64,000 bases of DNA. Origin: Nonlabens sp965660805 (GTDB lineage Bacteria; Bacteroidota; Bacteroidia; Flavobacteriales; Flavobacteriaceae). The position numbers and the translations under genes are program-made. This document shows, piece after piece, positions 17,114 through 27,480 of the stretch. Where the stretch lies: contig NZ_CBFIBE010000005.1 of NCBI RefSeq assembly GCF_965660805.1, forward strand, positions 24,412 to 88,411, given 5' to 3'. The notes beneath the pieces were generated by a model that saw only the letters and a program-made list of their open reading frames with translations, had not been told where the DNA came from and searched no databases. Position 1 is the first letter of the stretch. Each line of letters begins with the position of its first letter.

Positions 17114-18553
17114 TTATTTAGCTACTTCCCATACTCTATACCCGTATGCCGGAAAAGTAAAGGTGTAACCAGCAGGAATATTTGCCTCTCCACCTCGGAC
17201 TACATCAGTTAAGACACCACTAATAGGCGCAGTAAACTCCACAAATTCATCCGAAAAGTTAGCGACATAAATCACCTTATTCCCATTCTTCTCTCGTTCT
17301 ATTGCATAGATTTTTGAATCCTCACTAGTGTTTATGCGTCTATAAGAAGCTGCGTTTTTACCACCGTGTAAAGCAGGATTAGTCGCTTTTAACTTACCTA
17401 ATTTTTCCATCATTTTCCATTCCCTACCTTTTTCATGCGGGATGGTATCTTTTTCAAAAAACTTCAACCTTTTATTCATACCATACTCCTGACCTGAATA
17501 GATAAGTGGCATACCAGGTATCATGTATTGAAAAGCTAGCATAGCATCACTTGCTTTTCCCATACGTTCTTGAACCGTACCATTCCATGAGTTTTCGTCG
17601 TGGTTAGTAATAAAGTTCATAAGGATATCATCTTCTTGATAATCAGCCTGCACGCGCAGCATATATTCATCCCATTTAGTAGCAGGTATTTTACTTTGAG
17701 CAAGTTCATTCATGATATGGTGGCCTTCCCAGTTATAACCCATATCAAAAGATTCTAAGAAAAGATCTTTCTTCTCACTTTCTGCGAGCATAAATACAGG
17801 TTTTACACTTCTTATGGATTTTGTAGCATAATTCCAAAACTCCGTAGGCACTTCATGAGCCACGTCACAACGGAACCCGTCGATATTATGGTTTTTAACC
17901 CAGTAAACCATTGAAGAAGTCATAGCTTCCCATAGCGCCTCATTTTCATAATTCAAATCAGCAGTATCTGTCCAGTCTGTTCCTTTAGGATGCATCATAT
18001 TTCCGTTCTCGTCTTTGGTGTAGAAATCAGGATGTTCATCAATCCACCAGTTGTCCCAGCCCGTATGATTTGCTACCCAATCTAAGATGACATACATTCC
18101 ATTTTCATGTGCGGTTTGTATTAACTTATCTAAATCATCTTTAGTTCCTAAATCTGGATTTACTTTTTCATAGTCTGCAACGGCATAGTAACTGCCTAGA
18201 TATTTTGCGCGTTCCTCTGGATCTTTAATGTCATGTACCATAAGATCTCCCTTTGCCTTTCTATTTACCTCAGAAATAGGAAAAACAGGCATAAGCCATA
18301 TTACTTTTACACCTAATTTTTTGAGCTCTGGTATATCTTTAGTAAACTCATTAAAAGTTCCAGCTTCTGAGTACTGTCTTATATTTGCCTCATAAATCAC
18401 AGCATTTTCCAGATCTTCATTTGTAATAGGCGTATAGGCTGTTTTAGTTTCTTCTTCTACCACTACCTCGTCATCCTTTACAGCTTCTTTACAGGAGAAT
18501 AAGGTGATAGCTGTACATAGGACAAGCAGCCATTTAGTTGTCGATTTTTTCAT
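17114..18553 (-). CDS. GH13 alpha-amylase-family lipoprotein
   Basis: This 479-residue glycoside hydrolase is anchored as a lipoprotein (Cys21 after ITLFS), so it is probably periplasmic or surface-bound. The GH13 (beta/alpha)8 signatures are all present: DWVANH (region I), DGFRCDVAHE with the nucleophile Asp (region II), MLAESEK with the acid/base Glu (region III), and FITNHDENSW (region IV). A C-terminal beta domain ends in GYRVWEVAK. It is the last gene of the minus-strand arm of the alpha-glucan locus, 5 bp after the preceding GH13 gene. It likely trims maltodextrins, but hydrolase versus transglycosidase activity cannot be settled here. Confidence 0.92.
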   Translation of the reverse strand: MKKSTTKWLLVLCTAITLFSCKEAVKDDEVVVEEETKTAYTPITNEDLENAVIYEANIRQYSEAGTFNEFTKDIPELKKLGVKVIWLMPVFPISEVNRKAKGDLMVHDIKDPEERAKYLGSYYAVADYEKVNPDLGTKDDLDKLIQTAHENGMYVILDWVANHTGWDNWWIDEHPDFYTKDENGNMMHPKGTDWTDTADLNYENEALWEAMTSSMVYWVKNHNIDGFRCDVAHEVPTEFWNYATKSIRSVKPVFMLAESEKKDLFLESFDMGYNWEGHHIMNELAQSKIPATKWDEYMLRVQADYQEDDILMNFITNHDENSWNGTVQERMGKASDAMLAFQYMIPGMPLIYSGQEYGMNKRLKFFEKDTIPHEKGREWKMMEKLGKLKATNPALHGGKNAASYRRINTSEDSKIYAIEREKNGNKVIYVANFSDEFVEFTAPISGVLTDVVRGGEANIPAGYTFTFPAYGYRVWEVAK

Positions 18554-18558
18554 AGTTT

Positions 18559-20910
18559 TTATTCTTGGGTTGTGTTATTTGTGGTTTTAATAATCGCAAA
18601 ATTACGTGCTTTTACTTGAAATGCCGTTTCAGACTCTATGGTATTAAGGCTTTCTATTTTTAGATTACTAGCCTCGCTAGGTTTAGTGTAAATGTTTAAA
18701 GCAACAGCATTTTCATTAAAGAATATGGTAGTTTCTTCGTTAAAGTAGCTGCGCTTTAAGACCAGTAGCCCGTTTGCTTCACTTATAACTTCTGTGGTGC
18801 CGTATAGCAAAGACATAGAACTACGCCTCCATAACACCAGTTCTTCTACTAGCTTTTTTAAATCCATTTCTCGTTGCGATAAGTTATCAAACTTCATCAT
18901 CTTGCGATTATCAGGATCATTTGCTCCTATACTTCCATACTCATCTCCGTAATAAATAACTGGAACGCCTGGAATGGTCATATTAAACGCCTGCAACATT
19001 CCTAATCGATCAAAGGCTGTGGTATCACTCATACCTATCTCACGAGTCCATCCTGCTTTTTTTGCATCTTCATTAAAACTTACATCGCCACTCGCATAGC
19101 TTATAAATCTTGCTCGATCTTGGTTTCCAGAAATGTTTCCCATTAAATGGTGGTGCCCATAATATTCTAAACCTTTAAAGAGTGTTTCTGTAAGGTTAGC
19201 ATAGTCGCCATCCGCTTTCGCGAAAGCGGACACAGCAGCATCATACTGGTTAAAATCAAATTGTGCATCTAACATTCCTGTGCTCACATAACTGCGTATT
19301 AAGTCATAAGAGCCGTAAGTTTCACCTATTTGATAAATAGGACGATCCGTATTATTGCGTATTTTTTGAGTTAATGTTCTCCAGTAAACTTCTGGTACGT
19401 GCTTAGTAGCATCATGACGGAAACCGTCTAAATTATAATCAGTTACCCAATACAAGGCAGAATCTGTCATTTTTTCTACAACTTCTGGTTTTGAAAAATC
19501 TAGGGTAGGCATAAAGGTATCAAACCATGTGGTCAATCGCTGATCGTCCCAGCGCTCTGTATTTAAACTGCCGTCTGGCAAGTATAGATTTGTAGCCCAG
19601 TCTGGATGATTTTTATAAACGGGATGTTCTTCATGTACATGGTTTGCCACGTAGTCTAGAATCACATTCATGTCTCTGCTATGAGCCTGCTCTATAATTT
19701 CTTTGAGCACTTTTTTATCTCCAAAACGGTAATCAATCGCTGTACTAGAGATAGGCCAGTAACCGTGATAACCACTAAATTTAGTGCGTGGCTCAGGCCA
19801 TAAACCGTAAGCACCTTCTGGGTTTTGGGTAATAGGCGATAACCAGATCGTGTTGATTCCTAATTCTTCAAAATAACCGTCCTTAATCTTTGCCAATATT
19901 CCTGCTAAGTCTCCACCCATGTAATTTGCTTTAGGCAAAATCTCTGGATCATCTACTAGTTTAGTATTGCTTTTATCACCATCTAGAAAGCGATCTACCA
20001 TCATAAAATATAGCACCTGATTATGAAAATCGCTACGGGCGAGTTGTGATGGATCTTGCACTACTTGTCCATTTTGAACCGGAATGAGTAAATCATTAGT
20101 ACGACCATTGGCATCACTGGCATAAACTCTGACCAGTTGTGTTTGTGACTTGCGGTTTGAAAAATCTTTTTCTGGTAAGTTTACCGTGTATGTATTTCCG
20201 TTTTGGGAAGCACTGATCATCTGGTTTTCATAAAGAACTACTATATTTTCTAGCTCGCTGGTTGTTGTAAAAGTGAATCCATTATTTCTTATTTCCCCAT
20301 AAGATAGTTGCGCTGGATTTGCCTTGCGACTGTTATCAATTACACGATTAAAACCGCCCATACCATTGCTTACTACATTTTCTTCTTGTCCGGTAAGACG
20401 TTCTTCGTTTCCGTCTTTGATGAAAATCCACTGAAACTTACCTTGCGGTACCGTGGCATAATAGACTAGTTTATCACCTTCCACTTGTAAATCTACTGGT
20501 GCCCAGTTCGTGAATTCTCCTTTAATCTGGACATTTTTATTATTAGCATCTCCATAATAATAAATAGGAATCACGCTGGAGGTACTTTTAAAAACAGGGA
20601 TATCGTTTCTAATTCCGTCAGTCCATAAACTCACATGAGAAACATAAGGTGCCATAGAATCAGTTTCTATTTTCAAAGGCTCAGCATAATTGCGTGTGTT
20701 TGGGTTAAAAACAATTCCTTTTCCATAAGTGATGCTGTCCAGCTCCTTTACATCTAGTAAATAATCTGATGTATAAACCTCAGTTCCACTAGTGGAAGCA
20801 TATATAGGCGTAGTCATTGCGTCAATAACGCTAGGTCTGGTGTCGTTTTCCTTTTTAGAATCACAACCTACTAAGAAAATGACTACTAGTGCTGTTACTA
20901 TTTTTTTCAT
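18559..20910 (-). CDS. GH13 alpha-glucan hydrolase with N-terminal starch-binding-like domain, lipoprotein
   Basis: I place the start at 20910 (MKKIVTALVVIFLVGC, lipobox Cys16), which gives 783 residues; an upstream in-frame ATG at 20943 would bury the lipoprotein signal. An E-set/CBM-like domain lies at about 110-200 (VQIKGEFTNWAPVDLQVEGD). The GH13 core has DYVANHVH, DGFRHDATKH (nucleophile Asp) and QIGETYGSYD (acid/base Glu). Region IV reads SGNQDRARF, with Gln where most GH13 members have the transition-state His (NHD). It may be a maltogenic or neopullulanase-like enzyme. A stem-loop separates it from the upstream GH13 gene in the same transcript. The palindrome at 19213 is read as SAFAKAD. 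Confidence 0.9.
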   Translation of the reverse strand: MKKIVTALVVIFLVGCDSKKENDTRPSVIDAMTTPIYASTSGTEVYTSDYLLDVKELDSITYGKGIVFNPNTRNYAEPLKIETDSMAPYVSHVSLWTDGIRNDIPVFKSTSSVIPIYYYGDANNKNVQIKGEFTNWAPVDLQVEGDKLVYYATVPQGKFQWIFIKDGNEERLTGQEENVVSNGMGGFNRVIDNSRKANPAQLSYGEIRNNGFTFTTTSELENIVVLYENQMISASQNGNTYTVNLPEKDFSNRKSQTQLVRVYASDANGRTNDLLIPVQNGQVVQDPSQLARSDFHNQVLYFMMVDRFLDGDKSNTKLVDDPEILPKANYMGGDLAGILAKIKDGYFEELGINTIWLSPITQNPEGAYGLWPEPRTKFSGYHGYWPISSTAIDYRFGDKKVLKEIIEQAHSRDMNVILDYVANHVHEEHPVYKNHPDWATNLYLPDGSLNTERWDDQRLTTWFDTFMPTLDFSKPEVVEKMTDSALYWVTDYNLDGFRHDATKHVPEVYWRTLTQKIRNNTDRPIYQIGETYGSYDLIRSYVSTGMLDAQFDFNQYDAAVSAFAKADGDYANLTETLFKGLEYYGHHHLMGNISGNQDRARFISYASGDVSFNEDAKKAGWTREIGMSDTTAFDRLGMLQAFNMTIPGVPVIYYGDEYGSIGANDPDNRKMMKFDNLSQREMDLKKLVEELVLWRRSSMSLLYGTTEVISEANGLLVLKRSYFNEETTIFFNENAVALNIYTKPSEASNLKIESLNTIESETAFQVKARNFAIIKTTNNTTQE
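19213..19228. repeat. 16-bp palindrome (copy 6), in a GH13 gene
   Basis: This is an exact copy, read as SAFAKAD within the catalytic domain. Confidence 0.95.
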
Positions 20911-20932
20911 ATCAATTTTATCTTGATTTGAC

Positions 20933-20969
20933 TCCAACCTCACAGGTTTGCGAAACCTTTGGGGTTGGA
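20933..20969. repeat. Stem-loop between two GH13 genes
   Basis: TCCAACC (20933-20939) pairs with GGTTGGA (20963-20969), and AGGTTT with AAACCT inside. The hairpin fills the space between the stop of the 20971 gene and the next start. There is no T run, so it looks more like a REP or processing hairpin than a terminator. Confidence 0.75.
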
Positions 20970-20970
20970 A

Positions 20971-22932
20971 TTAAAACCATCTAGGACCACTTCCTAAATC
21001 ATCCAAGTCTATAATTAAACTGGTTTTACCAGATACTTTTAAAGTCTTATCCAGTTTTATTTTATCGCCTGAGATAATATCTAATCCTTGTTTGCGATTT
21101 TCTATTCCTTCTTTAAATCGCTTTAAATCTAAAGTGATTTCTTCAGGATTATTATTCATGATCACCATAACACGAGAATCATCGTTATATCTAAAATAAA
21201 CGTAACAATTATTCTCAGGCACGTATTGTAGCAATTTACCGTTATGAATCACTTCTTTGTTCTTGCGGTAATTGAGGAGTTTTTTAGTGAATTCTTGAAA
21301 GCCTTTTTGGTAGTCCGTAGGTTTTGTAAAGGCGTTAATTTCATCGCCATTCCAGCCACCAGGAAAGTCTCGACGTATATCACCATCGCCATCTGTATCG
21401 CGATTTCCTGCCATGCCTATTTCATCACCGTAATAAATTTGTGGGATACCGCGAGTGGTTAATACTAGTGTCATGGCTAGTTTGTATTTAGCCAAATCGC
21501 CGTTATATAAACCATTACCATTGATGCGATTCGTATCATGATTTCCTGCAAAAACCAGAATATTGTCTATGTCTGGATACAAGAAATCATTGACAAAATT
21601 CTCATAGACTTTGATCATTCCTTGATCCCATTGCTGTTCATCTTCATTAAAGGCTTTCATAATGGCATCGTGCAAGGTAAAGTCCATCACACTAGGTAAG
21701 CCTGAATTATAACTTTGAATAGCGCCTACAGGACTATCTTTTTGCCAGAAAGCAATTTGTGCCTGATCATACATCCATGTTTCTCCTACGATATTAAAGT
21801 TAGGATATTCCTTCATGATCGCTTTAGTCCATTGGGCAATCGCATGCTTCTCATTATAAGAATAAGTATCTACTCTAAAACCGTCTAGTCCAGCATATTC
21901 AATCCACCAGATCGCATTTTGAATCAAATAATTTAAAACTAACGGTTCACTTTGATTCAAATCGGGCATGGTGCTTACAAACCAACCTTTCTCTGCATAA
22001 CGATCATCAATTTGAGAAACGTTAGGATCCATTTGGGTGGTCTGACGGTAACTAGAATTTGCATAACCAGCTACTGGGAAGTCTTTTCCGTTATGATCGT
22101 CAAATTGGTGCAACCAAGTTTGCGTAGGTAAATCCTGCATCATCCAGTGTGTCGCGCCCCAATGGTTGGTCACATAATCCATGATCAATTTCATGTCGCG
22201 CTTATGCATCTCATTAGCTAATCGCTTGTAATCTTCATTAGTTCCATAACGCGCATCTATTTTATAGAGGTCGCTTTGCGCATAAGTATGATAAGAATAG
22301 CGCGCATCATTATCTTCTAATAATGGCGTGCTCCATATCGCCGTTGCTCCTAGATCATCGATATAATCCAGATGATTTATAATTCCCTGAATATCGCCAC
22401 CATGACGTCCACCTTTAAAATCGCGGTTTGCTTTTTCTACCGTATCGTCAGTACTATCATTAGACAGATCACCATTTGCAAAACGATCTGGCATGACTAG
22501 ATAAATGGCATCACTGGAATCAAATCCTTTGCGGTTTTTTGAGTTGGCCGTTCTTTCTTTTAATTCATAAGTAATTGAAAGTGACTTTTTAGGATTAAAG
22601 GTGAGTTCTATTTCAAAACTACCTGCTGTTGCTTGCTTAGTTTCTAATGTAAGAAATATATAATTCGGGTTTTCTGTTTTCCTGATTTTAACAATAGGCA
22701 ATTCTGAATCTATTTCAGCTGCTAATCCTATTTCTTCACCATATAACATGACCTCGACTTGCGAGTGCTCCATTCCTACCCACCAAAACGGCGGTTCTAT
22801 GCGGTCTATGGATGGTGCTAGAGACGCTTTAGTGTGGCATAAAGTGTTTTCTAATTCCGCTTTCGCGAAAGCGAAACTAGAAGAACAAGCGAGAGCAACA
22901 ATAACACTGATAATTCTAACCATCTTGTTCAT
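20971..22932 (-). CDS. Periplasmic GH13 neopullulanase/cyclomaltodextrinase-like enzyme (SusA-like)
   Basis: This 653-residue secreted enzyme has a signal peptide that ends in SSSFAFAKAE. An N-terminal immunoglobulin-like domain (about 40-130) precedes the catalytic domain, as in cyclomaltodextrinases. GH13 motifs are MDYVTNHWG (I), LDGFRVDTYSYN with the nucleophile Asp (II), IVGETWMYD with the acid/base Glu (III) and FAGNHDTNRI (IV). MPDRFANGD and HGGDIQGIINHLDYI are typical of the neopullulanase group that includes Bacteroides SusA. It would cut imported maltodextrins in the periplasm. The gene follows the maltose phosphorylase gene after 3 bp. An alternative Met4 start barely changes the signal. 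Confidence 0.92.
   Translation of the reverse strand: MNKMVRIISVIVALACSSSFAFAKAELENTLCHTKASLAPSIDRIEPPFWWVGMEHSQVEVMLYGEEIGLAAEIDSELPIVKIRKTENPNYIFLTLETKQATAGSFEIELTFNPKKSLSITYELKERTANSKNRKGFDSSDAIYLVMPDRFANGDLSNDSTDDTVEKANRDFKGGRHGGDIQGIINHLDYIDDLGATAIWSTPLLEDNDARYSYHTYAQSDLYKIDARYGTNEDYKRLANEMHKRDMKLIMDYVTNHWGATHWMMQDLPTQTWLHQFDDHNGKDFPVAGYANSSYRQTTQMDPNVSQIDDRYAEKGWFVSTMPDLNQSEPLVLNYLIQNAIWWIEYAGLDGFRVDTYSYNEKHAIAQWTKAIMKEYPNFNIVGETWMYDQAQIAFWQKDSPVGAIQSYNSGLPSVMDFTLHDAIMKAFNEDEQQWDQGMIKVYENFVNDFLYPDIDNILVFAGNHDTNRINGNGLYNGDLAKYKLAMTLVLTTRGIPQIYYGDEIGMAGNRDTDGDGDIRRDFPGGWNGDEINAFTKPTDYQKGFQEFTKKLLNYRKNKEVIHNGKLLQYVPENNCYVYFRYNDDSRVMVIMNNNPEEITLDLKRFKEGIENRKQGLDIISGDKIKLDKTLKVSGKTSLIIDLDDLGSGPRWF
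22858..22873. repeat. 16-bp palindrome (copy 7), in a signal-peptide coding region
   Basis: This is an exact copy, read as FAFAKA at the signal-peptide end of the SusA-like enzyme. Confidence 0.95.
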
Positions 22933-22935
22933 GAT

Positions 22936-25239
22936 CTAAGCATTTACAGATTGAGGCTGAAGCGTTATACTTTTACCATTAACGATCACATCTACAGGAT
23001 CATTTCCTTGAGTGGTTACCTGTGTTCCTGTTTTAGTAACTTCTACATGCAACACTTGATGGCGGAAGTTAATTTTAAAGCTAAACCCATCCCATTGTTC
23101 CGGAAGTTTAGTATCAAAACTAGGTTTGTTATCAACGATTTTAAGACCTCCAAAACCTTCTACAATACTCATCCAGGTTCCTGCCATACTGGTGATATGA
23201 CAACCTTCTTCTACTTCTTTATTATAATCATCTAAGTCCAGGCGCGAGGTTCTTAAATAGAATTCATAAGCTTGATCCATGCGGTCTAGTTTAGCCGCTT
23301 GAATACTGTGAACACATGGCGATAACGAACTCTCATGAACGGTTAATGGTTCATAGAAATCAAAGTGTTTTTCTAGTGATTCTTTAGAGAAATGATCTTC
23401 AAAGAAATAGAATCCTTGCAGTACGTCTGCCTGCTTGATGTAACAACTTCTTAAAATGCGATCCCAAGACCATTTCTGGTTGATAGGTCTGTGTTTTTGA
23501 TCTAAATCTTTTACCGGTATGATTTCTTTATCTAAGAAACCGTCTTGTTGTAAATAAACGCCTAGTTCTTCATCATAAGGTTCATACATACCATCTGCGA
23601 CTTCTTTCCATGATGCCGTTTCTGATCCTGTTAGGTGTGTGAGACCTATGATACGCTCATAGTCACTCGCGTATCCATCTTTTACTTTATCTAGATGTTC
23701 TAGACATTGATTGATACACCATTTGGCTAAATAATTAGTGTACCAATTGTTATTCACATTATTCTCATACTCATTAGGTCCTGTCACACCTAGGATCATG
23801 TATTTATTTGCTTTTTGCGAGAAGGTAGCTCGCTGATGCCAGAATCTAGCGATCGCGATCATTACTTCTAGTCCCATTTCTGGAATGTAAGAGTAGTCTC
23901 CTGTATATCTCACGTAGTTGTAAATGGCAAAAACCATCGCACCATTACGGTGTATTTCTTCAAAGGTGATTTCCCATTCATTATGAGATTCCTCACCATT
24001 CATGGTAACCATAGGATAAAGAGCAGCTCCAGAAGAAAACCCTAATTTCTCAGCATTTTCAACGGCCTTGTCTAGCTGCTCATATCTATATTTCAATAAA
24101 TTTCTTGCTACTTGTTGATCTTTAGTAGCCATGTAGAAAGGTATACAATATGCCTCAGTATCCCAGTACGTGGAACCTCCATATTTTTCACCTGTAAATC
24201 CTTTAGGACCTATATTTAATCTAGCGTCCTTACCACTGTAAGTTTGATTGAGCTGGAATATATTAAAACGTATTCCTTGTTGTGCTTTAAGGTCTCCGTC
24301 TATGGTAATATCTGCCATGGACCATATTTGTGCCCATTTCTCAATCTGACTTTGCAATAATACATCATATCCTGTTAATGTGGCATGAGTAAGCACTTTT
24401 CTAGCAGCATCAAACAGTTCATACTGTTGATGGTTTAAACTAGAAGTATATCCTGCATATTTTCTCAAGGTCACATTCTGACCTTCTTCTAGGTCAATAC
24501 TTGCCGTGTGGCGCACCACTTTATTGTTTTGTTCTAAATGATCTGCATATTGAAGATGCTCGCCATTCTGAACAAGCTCTGACTGCATGAAGGTACAGAC
24601 ATGAAAATTAGTCTTATTAGTACGACTGCGTATGAATCCCTGATGATCCTGAGACTCTAATTCTTCTATTTCCCAGAATGCGTCATCCCAGTTAGAATCT
24701 TCATTTGTGATTCCTGCATCAAGGTAAGGTTGAAATTCTATTTTTAGCGTTCCTTTTACGGCAGTTACTTCATAATTAATAACACCTAGCTCATCTACTT
24801 CTAAACTTAAAAACCTGCGAGCTGTTACTTGAATTACTTTATCCTCTGAAAGGTGCGCTACAAAGCTGCGTTCAAGCCAGCCTTCTTTCATATTAAGCTC
24901 TAGCTTATAATCACTAACCTTTTCTACTAAATGTAAATCAAGCGGTTCACCGTCTATAAAAATATCTATACCTATGAAGTTAGGTGCGTTTAACACCTTA
25001 GCAAAATATTCTGGATAGCCATTTTTCCACCATCCTACACGAGTTTTATCTGGATAATAAACACCTGCAACATAGCTTCCTTGAAAAGTATCACCACTGT
25101 ATTGTTCTTCAAAATTTGCACGCTGTCCCATGGCACCATTACCTATGGAAAATAAACTCTCACTAGATTTTACTAATCCAGGATTCCATCCTTCTTCTAT
25201 GATAGACCACGCATCAGCTTTTATATATTCCTGATTCAT
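22936..25239 (-). CDS. GH65 maltose phosphorylase
   Basis: This 767-residue cytoplasmic enzyme has no signal peptide. GH65 phosphorylases split maltose (or another alpha-glucobiose) with phosphate, giving glucose and beta-glucose-1-phosphate. An N-terminal beta-sandwich (about 1-270) precedes an (alpha/alpha)6 barrel. The catalytic acid block is HNEWEITFEEIHRNG (about 415-430), and YWDTEAYCIPFY and QKWSWDRILRSCYIKQADVL are further family signatures. The pgmB gene overlaps its start by 4 bp; PgmB uses the beta anomer this enzyme makes, which strongly supports a maltose phosphorylase rather than a hydrolase. Kojibiose or trehalose phosphorylase are the main alternatives; the starch context favours maltose. 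Confidence 0.9.
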   Translation of the reverse strand: MNQEYIKADAWSIIEEGWNPGLVKSSESLFSIGNGAMGQRANFEEQYSGDTFQGSYVAGVYYPDKTRVGWWKNGYPEYFAKVLNAPNFIGIDIFIDGEPLDLHLVEKVSDYKLELNMKEGWLERSFVAHLSEDKVIQVTARRFLSLEVDELGVINYEVTAVKGTLKIEFQPYLDAGITNEDSNWDDAFWEIEELESQDHQGFIRSRTNKTNFHVCTFMQSELVQNGEHLQYADHLEQNNKVVRHTASIDLEEGQNVTLRKYAGYTSSLNHQQYELFDAARKVLTHATLTGYDVLLQSQIEKWAQIWSMADITIDGDLKAQQGIRFNIFQLNQTYSGKDARLNIGPKGFTGEKYGGSTYWDTEAYCIPFYMATKDQQVARNLLKYRYEQLDKAVENAEKLGFSSGAALYPMVTMNGEESHNEWEITFEEIHRNGAMVFAIYNYVRYTGDYSYIPEMGLEVMIAIARFWHQRATFSQKANKYMILGVTGPNEYENNVNNNWYTNYLAKWCINQCLEHLDKVKDGYASDYERIIGLTHLTGSETASWKEVADGMYEPYDEELGVYLQQDGFLDKEIIPVKDLDQKHRPINQKWSWDRILRSCYIKQADVLQGFYFFEDHFSKESLEKHFDFYEPLTVHESSLSPCVHSIQAAKLDRMDQAYEFYLRTSRLDLDDYNKEVEEGCHITSMAGTWMSIVEGFGGLKIVDNKPSFDTKLPEQWDGFSFKINFRHQVLHVEVTKTGTQVTTQGNDPVDVIVNGKSITLQPQSVNA

Positions 25240-25901
25240 TGCTTCTTTTTATTCAATAATGTTTTAATATAATCTTGTGGCATGTTTGTAAAGTGTGTAA
25301 ACACCTCATCTGCCTCGTGTAATATGTCTTGTTCTCCTAGACCTATAGAAATCATACCAGCGGTATTTGCTGCTTGTACACCAGCAACGCTGTCTTCAAA
25401 AACGACACTATCTATTGCGGTATAACCTAAATGATTACAAGCGTTAAGAAATACCTCTGGATCTGGTTTTGCTTTGGTCACGTCAGTTCCGTCTACGATC
25501 ACATCAAAAAGATCTTTAATACCTAATTTTTCTAGAATAGGTCTTGCATTTTTACTAGCACTTCCTAAGGCGATAGGCTGTCCCAATTCTTTAAGTTCTA
25601 ATAAAAAATCATGCACACCAGGAAGAATATCATTTACATCTAGCGTTTTAATAAGCTCGAGATATTCTTCATTTTTCTGGTCCATTTTAGTTTGAAAAAT
25701 GGCTGGACTGATTTCTTTATTTCCCCATTCCAAAATTTTCTTCAAGGAGTTTACTCGAGAAACTCCTTTGAGTTGCTCGTTTTCTTTTTCGGTAAAATTG
25801 ATTCCTAGAGAAGCTGCTAATCGTTGCCAAGCTATAAAATGAAACTTTGCGGTATCCACGATTACACCATCTAGGTCAAATATGAATGCTTTTTTACTCA
25901 T
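25236..25901 (-). CDS. pgmB: Beta-phosphoglucomutase
   Basis: This 221-residue HAD-superfamily enzyme converts beta-glucose-1-phosphate to glucose-6-phosphate, feeding glycolysis. HAD motif I is FDLDGVIVDTAKFHFIAW (about 8-25), with Asp nucleophile and general acid/base Asp; motif II is LGSASKNA (about 117-124), and motif IV is VVFEDSVAGVQAA (about 170-182). The cap contains KGVSRVNSLKKIL, typical of PgmB. It overlaps GH65 by 4 bp (ATGA) and the MFS gene by 8 bp, so transport, phosphorolysis and the mutase step are tightly coupled. Confidence 0.93.
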   Translation of the reverse strand: MSKKAFIFDLDGVIVDTAKFHFIAWQRLAASLGINFTEKENEQLKGVSRVNSLKKILEWGNKEISPAIFQTKMDQKNEEYLELIKTLDVNDILPGVHDFLLELKELGQPIALGSASKNARPILEKLGIKDLFDVIVDGTDVTKAKPDPEVFLNACNHLGYTAIDSVVFEDSVAGVQAANTAGMISIGLGEQDILHEADEVFTHFTNMPQDYIKTLLNKKKQ

Positions 25902-27354
25902 TATCTATGGAAGGCTGATATGTAATTGCCTTTTTATTAGTGATTAATAAATTTGAAAACGCTGCTATGATCAAAAAGATTCCTGCTATAGTCATTGCAT
26001 GAATAGCTTCTTCTCCTATGAGTTTTTGCAGGAATACGACACCACCTACGGCAGCGATGATTTGCGGTATGACGATGAACATATTAAAAACACCCATCAT
26101 CAATCCCATTTTATGAGATTCTACTGAGCTGGACAACATAGCATAAGGCATGGATAAAATACTTCCCCATGCAATACCTATTAAGCTAAAAGAAATGATC
26201 AACTTTTGCGGTTCACCTGGTATGAAAAACATGTATAAGAAACCTAAACCACCTAGAATAAGACACGCCATATGAATGTACTTTCTATTAATGCTCTTAT
26301 AAGCTGTGTAGAATGTAAGACCTAAGGCAAAAATCATGGAAGTTAATCCATAGATTCCCATTTTAGAACCTACATCATCAGAGGCCTCATTATAGGCTTT
26401 GTCTTTTTGTTTATACTCTTGCTCTTGAGCCTGATTTAAGAAAATGATTTCTTTATCATCATTTTTTAACGCTTCTAGCTCACCTTTTTCATTTGTTGTG
26501 GTTTGAGCATATTCTATAACATCGGGTTTAGGTGCGTCATATATATGACTAGTAAGAGCTGGATTTGCGAGTGTCCACATCGCAAAAAAGGCAAACCATG
26601 AAAAGAACTGAACAACACCTAACTTTTTCATCACTAAAGGCATGAGCGCATAAGTGCTCGATATAGTTTCCCACATCCCTTTTTTCTCTTCAGGTTCTTT
26701 TTCTGAATCGTCAAACTGGGCTAATTCCTCAGGAGAATATTCTTTAGTAGTAAATATGGTCACAAGGATTGCAGTAATGAAAACAAAAGCACCGACGGCA
26801 AAAGCGACTTTAACAGAATCTGGAACTACTCCAGCTGGCGCTTCATTTGATATTTCCAGTGTATTATTTACCCATTTAGGTAAGTTACTGGCTACCCAAG
26901 TTCCCACACCTATGATTAAGGTCTGTACTACAAAACCATAACTACGTTGAGATTCTGGTAGCTTATCTGCCACCAGAGCTCGGAACGGTTCCATAGAAAT
27001 ATTAATAGACGCATCGAGGACTAATAGTAATCCTGCAGCCATCCACACCTCAGAAGAATAAGGCATGAATAATAAAGCGATGGAACTAAGTATAGCTCCT
27101 AATAAAAAGAAAGGCCTTCTACGACCTAGGGTTTTATGCCAGGTATTATCACTGAGATAACCTATAATAGGTTGAACAATAAGTCCTGCAAGAGGAGCAG
27201 CAATCCATAATAGAGGTATCTCATCCTTATTTGCTCCTAATGTTTCAAAAATACGTGACATAGTTGAGCCCTGTAAGGCAAAACCAAACTGAATACCCAG
27301 AAATCCAAAACTCATGTTCCAGATATTCCAGAAACCTAACTTAGGCTTTTGCAT
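25894..27354 (-). CDS. MFS sugar transporter, probably maltose/maltodextrin
   Basis: This 486-residue inner-membrane carrier has about 12 transmembrane segments, split by a long central hydrophilic loop (about residues 205-330) that includes charged and Gln-rich stretches. Features of the MFS sugar-carrier group are NMSFGFLGIQFGFALQGS in TM1, IGYLSDNTWHKTLGRRRPF (the loop 2-3 motif) and SFSLIGIAWGSILSMPYAML. In flavobacterial alpha-glucan loci such carriers bring maltose into the cytoplasm, where GH65 and PgmB (the next two genes) act. It is separated by 126 bp from the LacI gene upstream and may be co-transcribed with it. Confidence 0.9.
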   Translation of the reverse strand: MQKPKLGFWNIWNMSFGFLGIQFGFALQGSTMSRIFETLGANKDEIPLLWIAAPLAGLIVQPIIGYLSDNTWHKTLGRRRPFFLLGAILSSIALLFMPYSSEVWMAAGLLLVLDASINISMEPFRALVADKLPESQRSYGFVVQTLIIGVGTWVASNLPKWVNNTLEISNEAPAGVVPDSVKVAFAVGAFVFITAILVTIFTTKEYSPEELAQFDDSEKEPEEKKGMWETISSTYALMPLVMKKLGVVQFFSWFAFFAMWTLANPALTSHIYDAPKPDVIEYAQTTTNEKGELEALKNDDKEIIFLNQAQEQEYKQKDKAYNEASDDVGSKMGIYGLTSMIFALGLTFYTAYKSINRKYIHMACLILGGLGFLYMFFIPGEPQKLIISFSLIGIAWGSILSMPYAMLSSSVESHKMGLMMGVFNMFIVIPQIIAAVGGVVFLQKLIGEEAIHAMTIAGIFLIIAAFSNLLITNKKAITYQPSIDNE

Positions 27355-27480
27355 ATCGTTATTTTTTTTAATGACGATAAGCCTTATGACTTATCAAAAC
27401 TTAAATATTTGTGTGTGAAGAAGATAAGTTTTGATGTTCTGTTTAAAGTTTTATCTTTAAAACGCTCGCAAGTTAAAAAA